Part shown: positions 1-12,200 of the stretch, in pieces | How positions within the stretch are numbered: position 1 is the stretch's first letter | Layout: every line of letters begins with the position of its first letter | Source of the DNA: Pogonophryne albipinna | Taxonomy: Eukaryota > Chordata > Actinopteri > Perciformes > Artedidraconidae | Reading direction: 5' to 3' | DNA: 64,000 bases | Assembly (NCBI GenBank): GCA_028583405.1 | Contig: CM053253.1 | Location: 17,072,925 to 17,136,924 of the forward strand | Position numbers and translations under genes: made by a program | Notes under the pieces: generated by a model | What the model saw: only the letters and a program-made list of their open reading frames with translations | Databases searched by the model: none | Told to the model about the DNA's origin: nothing

Positions 1-297
1 CCAGTTGGTTGTTGCAAAACTCATTCGTCTCTATAAAATAAAATCATCGGCACACGTTACTGCTATGAAGAAAGGCCAAGGGAAGAAAGGGTCATTAGGG
101 TCAACCGTGTGTAAACTATTCAAATAGCACATCCTGAGTGTGAGTTTTTATTTCAGTTTTTTTTGCCGGCAAATTTCAGCAGAGGGCAGTAAGGAGGCCG
201 CAGAGGGGAAACAGAGTCAGAGTTAGAGGTAGAAAAAGAGTGAAAGTACCGCTTTTGTACTCCACCAGACTAGTAGCGTTAACACACCGTCGTTGTC
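1..297 (+). promoter_or_regulatory. apeh: apeh upstream region and 5' UTR
   Basis: This stretch precedes the predicted start codon at 298. Bases 170-250 are purine-rich and would be 5' UTR. No clear TATA box is visible, as is usual for a housekeeping gene. The transcription start cannot be placed from the sequence, and the first 120 bases show nothing recognisable. Confidence 0.45.
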
Positions 298-3200
298 ATG
301 AACTCACAGGTATGATTACGCTAAATTAAATACCTAACCCTTGATTCTAAACTCCAATTGTACCCTAGAAGTACATATCCTATACGTTTCTAACGGTGTT
401 AATTTAGCCGTTATTGGTGTCAATAACTACATTCACTGTAGCCAGTTTTAAAGTTAAGCTAGCACACTGCAGTAAGTATCGTGCCATATGTAATCCTCCA
501 AACACGGCTAAAAACAAGTAGCTTATTTACCATGCTGTTTTAATCATTATTCGACAATCGCTTGGTTGGTTTGCGTTAATGATTATGCTTATGTTTATAA
601 AGTTACCTCGGTTTTTGGTGGTAAACTGTTAAATATAACACAACACACTTATGACTACAGCTTATTATTATTATTATTAGCTGTCAGCTATTTAGCTCGG
701 AAATGAATAGGGCGGTGTTCGTTGTTGGACAGTTTGTATTGAGGCGTAGAGCGAGTTATTCTGCTGCTTGTCGTCAGGTGGTGACCAACCCAGAGGACAT
801 TGCCAGGCTCTACAGAGAGCTCAGCCTCTTCCCTTCTTTGAGCAGAGCAGACGTAGGACCTGTGGTCACCTCTCAGTATGGAGGCAAATACAGCAACATC
901 TACACAGGTCTGTGCCATCCACTGTAAAATTGTCATGAATGATATTGTATATATTGATTTTGAAATAATGTTGTTCGATTTCCTCTGTAGAATGGAGCCA
1001 ACGTGACCTGGACAGGAATGAAAATGTCAATTTTTGCAGACAGTACATCGTATTTCATGATGACAAGTCGGTGGTGTACTCTGGAGCCTCAGGAAACTGC
1101 ACTGAGATCAAAGGAGAGTATGTACCCTTTTTGTTGTTTTATCTTTAGTTCCCTAAACCAACTGTATGCAAACTAAACAATGTCTGTTGATATGTTTGTC
1201 CCGTCAGACTGCAGAGCAAGGATTCCCCCTCAGGTGACATGAAGGCTGTGGTCAGAGAGTGTACAATCAAAGGAGAGGACAAACAGTTTCTGGAGGTGTG
1301 TGTCTGGCTCAGATTCAGCATTAAGTCCCTCACAGGCCTTACCAAAACATTTTTGAATTGCTCTAATTATAATGTTAATCTGTAACTCTGTTCTGCCACA
1401 TATACTGTTGTGAAACCCACACTCTTTGACATCTCTTCTCTTCTGCTTCTTTGTGACCTTTTAGATCTGGAGTAAAAACATAAAGATGAAAAGCATAAAT
1501 CTAACAGCCTTAAAAAAACATGGCAAAGTCTATGAAGATGGTGAGTAATCTGCACATTTGTTTGTTAAATAATTTCATTTAAGCTTTGCCTTTTACATAT
1601 GCCAGACCCTGTGTTAATAACATTGTGTTTTGCATCCTTAGACCAGTTTGGCTGCTTGGTGTGGTCCCACTCTGAGACACATCTCTTGTATGTGGCAGAA
1701 AGGAAGAGACCTACGGCAAAATCCTTCTTCCAGGTTTGTTAAAAAAACTGTATTTCTATATAAATTGGCACCAAATCACATAAGACAGAGAACTGCTGAA
1801 CTTTTCTCCCTTGGTTGAACATTTCAAGAATGTTGATTCTCCCTGATGTCATTGTTGGGATTGTGTTCAATATTGAGCATAGCAAACAGTTTGTAAGTCA
1901 AGTCAATTTAACAATAGCACAAAATCTAAAAATGTCCACAAGGGGCTTTACAATCACAGCCTACAACAGCCTCTCTCTGTACACCCTGATCCACAGGCAT
2001 GACATTGTTAAAGAACCCTTTAAATGCATGTAATAGGATGCAAAACATACACAAGTGGTGAACTAATGGCTAACCTCAAATGCATAGCAAACTGGATCAA
2101 ATTATAAGTCAGACGTAATGTACACCATATCGCTCAATGGTAAAAGCATTCCATAGTCTGGCCTTTTGCAAATAGTTTAATTTTGAATGCAACCCAGGTA
2201 TTTTTCCGTTGACTGTAAGCAGTAAGCAGACTGTAAGACTATCGGATCAGGTTTCATGTCCTTTGTTTAATTTAGTCTGGATAGAGAAGTTACAACAGGT
2301 ATATAGAATCTGTCTAATAAAGACTAATAAAAACATGTTGCTGTTTGTTTTGTTTTCTGTTTGTAGAGTGAGTCACCAGAGTTGTCTTCTATTGGGGACG
2401 AGGAGGAGACAGTGAGAAGCGAGGAAAAGGAGACTGTGAAAGTAAACGCAATTTAATACTTTGGACGCAAAACACATAAACTAGGCAAATGTTTAATTAA
2501 AAAATCCTGCATTCCATTCTAGCTTAAGATGTAGTGTTAAAGTGTGGCCTTTTTATTCCTGCAGGGAGAGCAGTTTGTCTTCCATGAGGACTGGGGAGAG
2601 GGGCTGGTTGGTAAAAGCTGTCCAGTGCTTTGTGTTTTGGACATCGAGGGTGACAACGTCTCTGTGTTAGAGGGCGTACCTGACAATATCTCACCTGGAC
2701 AGGTCAGTACAACAGTTTGTGTGCAGTGCTTCATATGTTTCTTGTGCACTTTTGATGTGCTCATTAATCCTGCGGTTTCTCTCTATTTTTCTCTGCTGCT
2801 ACAGGCATTTTGGGCTCCAGGTGACACAGGCGTGGTGTTTGTTGGTTGGTTGCATGAGCCTTTCAGATGTGGCCTCAAGTTCTGCCCCAACAGGAGGTGA
2901 TCGCTGTTCACACTGATAAAAGAGACACATTAAAGTTGGCTTATCATACATGACCCCAAAAATGCTCATGAGCTAATACTACAAATTATTCATGTCCCCC
3001 TTTTCTCTATCAGTTCGTCTGTGTACTATGTGGATCTTACTGGTGGGAAATGTGGTAAGTGAATGCTTGTCTTGTGTTATTTTATTATGTTTATAACAAG
3101 TGTAGCTCAATTGTGTTACTACTCCAGATGTTCACATTGTTTTTGTTGTGACCCTCAGAGCAGCTAACATCAGGCACCAGTGCAGTGAGCTCCCCCAGGC

Positions 3201-6200
3201 TGAGCCCAGACCAGTGTCGGATTGTCTACCTGGAATGTGCTGTCTTTGGCCCGCACATGCAGTGCAGCAGGCTCTGCATGGTAAGACAGGATGGAGCCTC
3301 TTTTCCTGTGGACACATTTACTTCCTTTCATTACAAAGTGCATAGAGTGGTGCAGCGATGACGTATTTGTGTAGCCTGACCCGGAAATATACTGCGCATG
3401 GTTTCCCTCGACAAAAAAGCAATGGGATTCTCCATAGGATTTTGGAAAATAGCTCGAAATAAGGTCTGTGGAAAACGAACCTGTTTGATAAATCCACGTT
3501 TTGTTCAGCCTAGTTTTATAATTTTCTAATCATAAATCTAATCGCCAGAAGCAAAAGGCCAACGTTATGCTATAAACGAACTACAGCCGAGTACAGCAGG
3601 GTCGCCAACTTAAGATCGATATTCAAAAATACAGATTCAAAATTGTACAAGTTGAAGTGTTTGTTTGAACAGTTTGCAGGAGGCAGGTACTTGCTTTCAA
3701 GCAGAACAGGGCAAACAAACTTAGCGGGAGTGTTTATGTGTTCGATGTAATGACGTACAACGTCCTCGACAACTTCTGTAGTCCTATTCAGCCACTTGTT
3801 AACAAACATCGTTTCTCAGACACTTAAACTCTTCAAAAATCACCAGTGGAGTCACTTCTGATGTATTTAATGTCGTAGAACAAAACGTGATCCGTCTCTT
3901 AAATTTGTGTGAACCACTGACCTTATTTCCTATGGAGAAATCCCATTGACTGAGACCAGGGAACCGGTAGTGGTAAAATGCTAACTCACATCCGGGTTTT
4001 AGGACTCATCACTGCACCACTCTATAGTACTTCCCGATAAGGGGAAACATATGTATCTTACACAATGCACCATCTGCTCTTTTCTGCTGTGCACGCATAC
4101 ACAAGTGTTCAAGCAGAAGAACATTATTGAGTTTCAAGTGTTTTCATAATCTTTCCTCTGCTTGTATATTTTATTTTAAGTTTGACTGGTACACTAAGAA
4201 GACCTCCGTGGTGGTGGATGTGGTGAATAGACCTGGAGAAGGTAAGACAAACCTTTTTTATCATTATATATGAAACATTGCTGTAACTGCGTGTGTTGGT
4301 GTGTCTTTACAGATGGCTTTACTGGCATCTACAGCTCTCAGTTGTCCCGTCAGTGCTGGTCAGCTGACAGTCAGCGTGTTATTGTTTCCTGCCCTCAGCG
4401 CAGCCGCAAGGTACAGTCAACTACTGGAAAATGTTTTGCTACCATGTCAAAACAATTAAACCTTAAGGCTTAATACTGTTTCTGATTCATGTACATTGTA
4501 CATACATACATGGAAGACATTATTATTTTCCTGAAAAATGAATATATTTCTTTTTTGTAGGATCTGTTGATGGTGGATACAAGCACAGGAAGCGTCACCT
4601 CTCTGAATTCAAGTGAGTGACAAGAAAAATGTTGTCACCCTTGGCGTTGCTCATGCTCAGCTGTACACATGATGTTTGGTGTTGACAATTGATTGGTTGA
4701 ATAATTGACCCTTTTTTGCCTGTAGAGTCTGACGTTGGTAGCTGGTGTCTGCTGAACATAGAGAGAGATCTGATGGTGGTCAGCTGCTCCTCTCCAAACT
4801 GCCCTCCACGTCTGGTAAGATCAGTGGTCTCTATTTAAATGTTCACATTTTGATACATATGATATCATAAATATACTATTACTAGAACACATTTTTTCAG
4901 TTGGTTGGCTGGTGTTTGGTTGGTCTGTGTCACCTATTGCTTTGTCATTTCTATCCCCAGAGGGTAGGTTTCCTCCCACCTAGAGATTCTCAGGAGGAAT
5001 TGGTCTGGGTTACTTTGGAAGACTCTCAGATGTTGCCAGAAATTGATTGGCAGATCTTGACTTTCACCCCACCACCAGAGCAAGACAACAGTCAATACCG
5101 TAAGAATGACAGGGAAACATTCAAGTAATATCTAGATATGCATTCTAGCAGACTTGCATTATTTTTGTCTCTGTTATATTGTCAAAAGAGAAGTCATTTT
5201 GATTTATTATCGCAAACATGAAAGATACAGAATGTATAACATCCCCAAGTTAATGGACGGTTGAAAATGTTAAAGGTCCCATGTCATGGCCATTTCCACT
5301 GATCATAATTCCATAGTTGAGGTCTACTAGAATAGATGTATATTGTGCAATTTTCCAAACTCACATTGGTTTCTCAAACAGCATCTCTGTAAACTACGCG
5401 TATTCACTGAATTTCACTCTCTGCCTTTAACGGCTCGTTGTAGCTCCAATAGCTCCAGCCCCCACCCTCCCTGTGAGCACAGTGTGCTCTGATTGGTCGG
5501 GACGTTGTGAATCACGCTAAGCTCCGTGGAGGTGTTGTTTCCTTGTTTAGCGATACACAGCGAAACACAGCCAAACTCATCCTGAGCACACACAAAGTCA
5601 CAGCCGAAGTAAAAACAATAAGTGTGGCTTGATATTGAGTAAGAAAAAGGTTGATAAACGCTGTGAGAATGGGTCTGCAGAGACAACTGTCTGTTATCAG
5701 CCTGCAGCCAGGGAGGAGAAATCAGCAGAGCTGCTTGCACTGAGTGTGTGTGTGAGGAAGTCCGTGGATTGGTCAATTTGGACCAATCAGCGGGGGCTTA
5801 ACGTAACGGCTCCGCAGACGTAACGTAACGGCTCCGTAGACGTAACGTAACGGCTCCACGGATTGGTCCATTTCGTTCCGGGTACGGTTGACATCATGCG
5901 TACCCGGAAGAATCAAATGGACAGTGACGTATCTCCAACGAGGCGTTTTGGGGAGGTATTTTCTGTTTTAGAGTTTTACTCGCTACATGGTGTACTTTGA
6001 GGGTTTTGACTCTGCACACCGTTTACATGCATAAAAACCTTCATAACACACAAGGGGACGGGTAATAACCGGAAAAGCATGACATGGGACCTTTAAGCTG
6101 TCTATATGAGACATGAAGAACAGCGTATAAAACCCTAATGGGACTAACTAACTGTTCTCTTTTCCAGCCGGCCTTGATTTTGAAGCTTTGCTGATCAAAC

Positions 6201-9200
6201 CGAAGGAAGTGAAAGATGGAGTGAAGCTGCCTCTCATCGTGACTCCTCATGGTTCGTTACTGTCATTAATGTTCTGTATTCATTATTTGTATGTTTTTGT
6301 TGCAAACAATATGTACACTTAGGGAGAGCTGCATGATGTAAAAGCTAAATTAATATAAGAAAAGTGTTTATATTGATACACTATGCCTGCACTCGAAGTG
6401 CTATTATTAGCAAATGATTTGTTTCTGTTCACTCAGGTGCTGCTGCTTCAGATAAGACTGTTAATGCCAACTGTGGTTGCCATGGTGATAGTGCCCTTAG
6501 AAGCGTACTGTTTAATCATACTTTTAAAATCAGGATTGTTCTTTAATAACACTACTGAGATGTTTCACATACTCTTTTTTTATTTTATTTGAAATGCAAA
6601 TTATCTGTCGAACTTTTGCCTCACTCGACTGAGCACAAATTGTCGATCTTCATTTAACATAACTTGTTTCTTTTATTTAGGGGGTCCTCACTCAGTGTTT
6701 GTAGCCGACTGGTTCCTCTACTCGTCTGTGCTGTGCAGGATGGGCTTTGCTGTATTAATGGGTATGTTCATGTGTTCATTTCATGTCCACCAGCTCAGAG
6801 GTGCATCATCCACTAATAAGATGTGTGTGAAAGGAGTGATCAAGGTTCACATGCTGTTTTAGAAGACAGAAGGTTGGCTAAAAAAAGCACTTGCTGAGAT
6901 CAACAATTGAAGTGAATAATAACGTGGTTTAATGAAAAAATGAGATGATCAACTTATTTTCCGTAGACAAAGACATTGTTATAATAATCAAAGCAATCCT
7001 TAAACTTGCGGTAAACAAAAAGAACAACGACCCTGTGTCCCCCTCTCTTCCACACACACCTCACACAGGTGAACAGGATTATAATTCCCCTGAGTGCCGC
7101 CCATAACTATGTGACCCAAAGCAACCAACCCAATGCGATCAAACAAATATCTTATACAAATACAAACCATTACCCAAATATAAAACTAGTACAAAACAAA
7201 TGTGTATATTCAAAATGCATTCCTATGTACGTTCCATGGCTCCTACATACCAGCCTCTAATTATTAGGTTAGTATACATAATAATTTCTAACATTATTCA
7301 AATGGAAGACATGTGACAATTATAGCTTGGTAATCAAGTCCATAAAGTTGCAGTTCATGCATGCGTTGTTTTCCTTCTTCTTTTCTTTATACGAGTCATA
7401 AGTTAGTTAGGCCAAAAGGTACCACCACCTAGGCTCAGTCAGAAATAATCTGTTAGTCTGTCAGTCCAAAAGAGTCAGTATTGTGGTAAAGATGTCACTG
7501 ATATGCATCAGCAACTCTTTCTCTAGTTTCATTAATGTCGGATGTTCTTCCGTCTCTTGTCCTGCCATTTCTGCATCTTCTCCACGATGTTCTCGCTTCG
7601 ATCGCCCCACTCCTTCTTTATCTTGACGCCCCTCTTCTCCTTCTTCTTTAACGAGGAATGCAGCATGTCCTCGTCGTCTTTGATTTTGAGTCTTTCGGCC
7701 TTGAAAAGCACGTTGGTCCACTTCATCTTGTTCTCCATTTCCTTGGCCTTGTCCTCGTCCTGCTCCCTCAGCTGGTTCAGTTTCGCAGCGGGGGCCTTTC
7801 TGAGCAGCCGTTGAAAGAGAGGGCTTTTGTTGGGATTTGGGATGAGGCTTTTGTTCATCTTTAAAACTTAAATGTCCCAAACTACAGGAAGTACTTAAGG
7901 AGTAGTGGAAACAAGACTGCACTGTGCATGTTTGTGAGCAACTACATTGTCAATGCTGCCCCACAGAGACTACACTCAGGAATTGACGAAGGGGAGGAGG
8001 TGAAGGCATCTGCACAGCAGGAGTAAGCAGTTTGACATCACTGTACAGTGATCAGGAGGAGACAGACACAAGGATGGAGCTCCATGCCATACATCTTGCA
8101 GAGTCATATATTCCCGCATCATTGTGAGGTCTGATGATACAGATGTGGAAGTATTGCTCATATATTATGCAAGCAAATACATGTTTGGTTCATCTCTAGT
8201 GTACATGCATGCAGGCCATGGAATGAGAGAGAGATATGTCCCCATCAACACCATATGTGAGAAAATTGGAAAATACATAATAATAATAAATTGTATTTGT
8301 AAAGCACCTTTCAATGCTAAAAGCAATCCCAAAGTGCTACAGGAGGCGTAAAAAACAAACAAAATAAACAAAAGTTTAATCCAAGGCTTTTTTTTAAAGA
8401 ACGGTTTTTAGGCCTTTCTTAAAGTGGTCTGTGGAGTCCTCAGGTGGTCTGGGAGGGAATTCCACAGGTGAGGAGCAGCTGCACAGAAAGCCCGATCTCC
8501 CATTGTGTGGAGTTTGGTCCTCGGGGGGCGAAGCAGATGGTTTGTTGTGGAACGGAGGTTGCGTGTGGAGGTTTGTGATGCGAGTAGTTCTTTCAGGTAT
8601 GGAGGAGCGTTCCCGTGGATGCACTGATGGGCGAGCAGTGAGATCTTGTATTCAATCCTGAATGACACAGGAAGCCAGTGGAGGGAATGAAGGACGGATG
8701 TGATGTGGTTGTACTTTCTCACCCTCAGGATCCTAGCGGCACTGTTCTGTACGTATTGGAGCTTCTGAAGGCTCCCGCTAGGAGTCCCGATGAGGAGAGC
8801 GTTACAATAGTCAAGCCTTGAGGAAACGAAGGCATGGACCAGTTGTTCAGCATCTGACAGGAGTTTTGCAATGTTCCTGAGGTGGTAGTAGGAGGTTTTG
8901 CACAGGTGTTTGATGTGGGTGTCAAAGGTCAGATGTCGGTCAAATCTTACACCCAGGTTGGTAACTGATGTGGAGAGGGGTATGTTTTGGCCAAAAAAGG
9001 TGATGTGGTTTATGGGGGATGACTGGACCTGGTTTGGTGTGCCAACTAAAATAGCCTCTGTTTTTGAGCTATTTAGTTGCATCCAAGCTTTTATCTCCTC
9101 AATGCAGGTGTTAAAGGATGGTGATGATGATGGTGACAGTGAGGATGCATGTGGGATAGGGTCTGTCTTTATATATAGCTGCGTGTCATCAGCGTAGCAA

Positions 9201-12200
9201 TGGAATGATATTCCATGCTGGCTGATAACACGGCCAAGGGGCAGAGTGTACAGAGTGGGCCCGAGGACCGACCCTTGAGGGACACCACAGGTGACAGGGT
9301 GTGTCTGGGACCTCGCACCTCCCAAGGAGACGTACTCTGTTCTTCCAGACAGGTAGGACTGGAACCAGCTCAGGGCGGAGTCAGAGAGTCCGATGGTCTA
9401 TTGGAGGCGCTGAAGGAGGATGTTATGGCCGACAGTGTCGAATGCTGCAGTCAGATCCAGGAGGATGAGGAGAGATGGGGAACCAGGTTCAGCCGCCATC
9501 AGCAGGTCGTTTGTGACCCTGACCAGAGCTGTTTCAGTGCTGTGGGCGGAACGGAAACCGGACTAGAGTTTCTCAAAGAGGCCATTTAGTTGGAGATGGT
9601 CCTGAAGCTGGATGGCAACTACATGTCTAACTGCCTACCAGCATGTCTTGCACTCACTGGCTGTGGCACAACAAGTGGTTTGTACAGAATAGGAAAGACA
9701 ACAGCATTCATCAAACTCAAGACCCATCTCAGCGAGCTCAAAGATCTGGCCCATTTTGGACTCTGCCAGCTTGGAAGAGTCTTTGCCAGTCGCAAGAGAA
9801 TTTGCGCTTCTGCTATATGGAAAAAATAAAAAGGAAATTGGACTGATGTGCACAAACTTGGATGAACTGAGGTTCATAATTGCATCAACAACAGATGCAG
9901 CCTCGGAAAATCTGCCTCCAACAGAGGATGCATTTCAACAACATGTGCAAAGAGCAATGTTTCAGACAGCGATATGGTGTCACAGCCCGACCCCAAACCC
10001 TTGTTATGGAGTCCTATTGGCAAGGGGTGGATTGTCAGAGATGGGGCCATTCAACCAGTGCTATTTACAAAACCCCCAGCACCTACAGAAGTGAGAGACA
10101 TTACTCACTTGTATTGCAAAGATGCAAAGTGTGGAGAGAGTGGAAAGTGCCAGTGCCTCTCTGTTGGCCTTCCCTGTATGGGGTTCTGCACCTGCTGTGC
10201 AGAATGTCAACATGTGTCCCCTAACGTTTCTGAGGAACCTGACATTTAACATTATATTCTAGTATCTATATACTTGACCTCTCACAGAATTATTTGATGA
10301 TTTGTATACTTTACTTTGAATTTAAGGTTCCAGTTTCAATAAAACCTGTACTATTTACACCTATGTTTTAGACTTGGAGGCTTGCAATTTATAACTGATA
10401 CACTTTATTGTATTGGGTTACTCTTATTCTGACTATTTGGTGATAAGAAATCTAATTTGCAATAGAACTGTACCAGATATTTCCATACAACTACTGGTTA
10501 GTGTTCAATAGCACCATAGACAATTCAGTAATGGTATATTTTTTAGGGATTACTGTTTTTCTGATAAATGAGAGAAAAGTGATTAAGTCCTATGTTCCTA
10601 TCATCAAAAGTACAATTTCCGTCTAAACTAAAGCTAAGTTTACAGGACTATAATTCAGTATTTTTTTTTGTTAAATAATTGTCTGACTATTTGGTGATGT
10701 AGGACAGCCGCCTGGTTCATACCTCAGCAAATCTGAAGAGGAAAAGAGGGGTCATTCTCAAGTTATGGGCTTTTTTGTCACCTTTCCCACATTCGGCCTG
10801 GTCTAATGTGGCTCTTTTTCAGGGATTGGGGTAGTTCTAAAGAACAACCAAAAAAACTTTTTTTCCCCCAAAATAAAATTTGACAACAATCAATTTCTTA
10901 AATGGGAGACCCTAAAGATAAGAAAAATCATTGTTGTCATTTGTTCTACCTCCGGTAGGGGTATCTCCAAATCTGAGGGCCCTTCCTGCTTGTAGACTAT
11001 TAGGAACATTGGTTCCTATCAACAGTCCAATCCCTGCATTTATTTCAGGCAAATTAACGTTTTTTTAGACGAGGCCATCTCTGTAGGTCCGCTTGTCTAG
11101 GAATGTTCCCACTGTGGGAAGGCATGCACTCTTGGGTGTAGGTTTGTGGCAGTTGACAGAAATTGTCATTTTTTTAAGCCAGCCACTTCTAGTCCAAACA
11201 CAATATGGCTATTTACGACCCTCTCTTGGCCCATAGTTCGTAAAATAATCTGCTCCTTCTTTCCAGTTAGGCTGAGCTCGTGCATCAAATCCTCTGTACA
11301 AAACACTGCTGTACTTCCAGGGTCCAAGAAAGCATAGGTGGTGACAATCTTGCTGCCTTTCTTTGACTTGACTTGAACTGGAACTATGGGAAGTTTACAT
11401 TTGTCATCACCAGCCCCGGTAAGGCCACTTGACACCAGTGTGCTGTCCACTGATAGCAATTGTGTCTTGTTTCATTTGAAGGAATGTGAAGTATGGTTGG
11501 ATGTTTGAACCCACATTTTGAACAGGAAATGTGTTTATTGAAATGTTTGCTAATGTGCCCCACGCACAAACAGCCGAAAACAGACACCTTTTTCCATCAA
11601 GAAGCCTATCTTCTCTTTGTGTGCTCCTTTGTCAAGCTGATGGCACGAGTCTAAGGTGTGATCTCCTCCGCCGCACAGACATGGTTTCCTTCCATTCAGT
11701 ATCTGTCTGAGTTTCATTTTCTACAGGGGTTAAAGTGGTGGAAAGCTAGTTCCTCTTAAACTTGAGCGAGGCTGTTTAAACTAGTATTTATTGTTATGGA
11801 GGGAGAATCTTGTATGTTTCCAAATACTGGGTTGGTTAAGATTTGAACTTGTCTCTCAATGAAATGTGTGAAAGAATGTTGCTCTGCGGCTGTTCCTCTC
11901 CTGCAGCTCACAGGCTAAAGTTCTCCACTTGTCACTGAAGGTAACTTTCTTATTATGATCACCATATTCACAGCCATGTCAAGCTCATGCAAATACTGCA
12001 CCTCTTCCATTGCGTTTGCACATGCTCTAAGGGAGAAACTGTAGTCTTGCAGAGCCTTAACATCTTCTTACGCCCTGTGTACTCGTTGTTTTTTGTTGAC
12101 AAATATAGCAACAGCAGGAAACAAACAAAGTCGCTGAGAGGCTGAGGCTGGGCCTGTTAGCTATTGTATGACACGCTCAAAAATGCACTTGCTGAGATCA

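Noticed and set aside
8898..9589. Plus-strand open frames over the LINE
   Set aside because: They are shadows of the reverse transcriptase on the minus strand, whose motifs are unmistakable.
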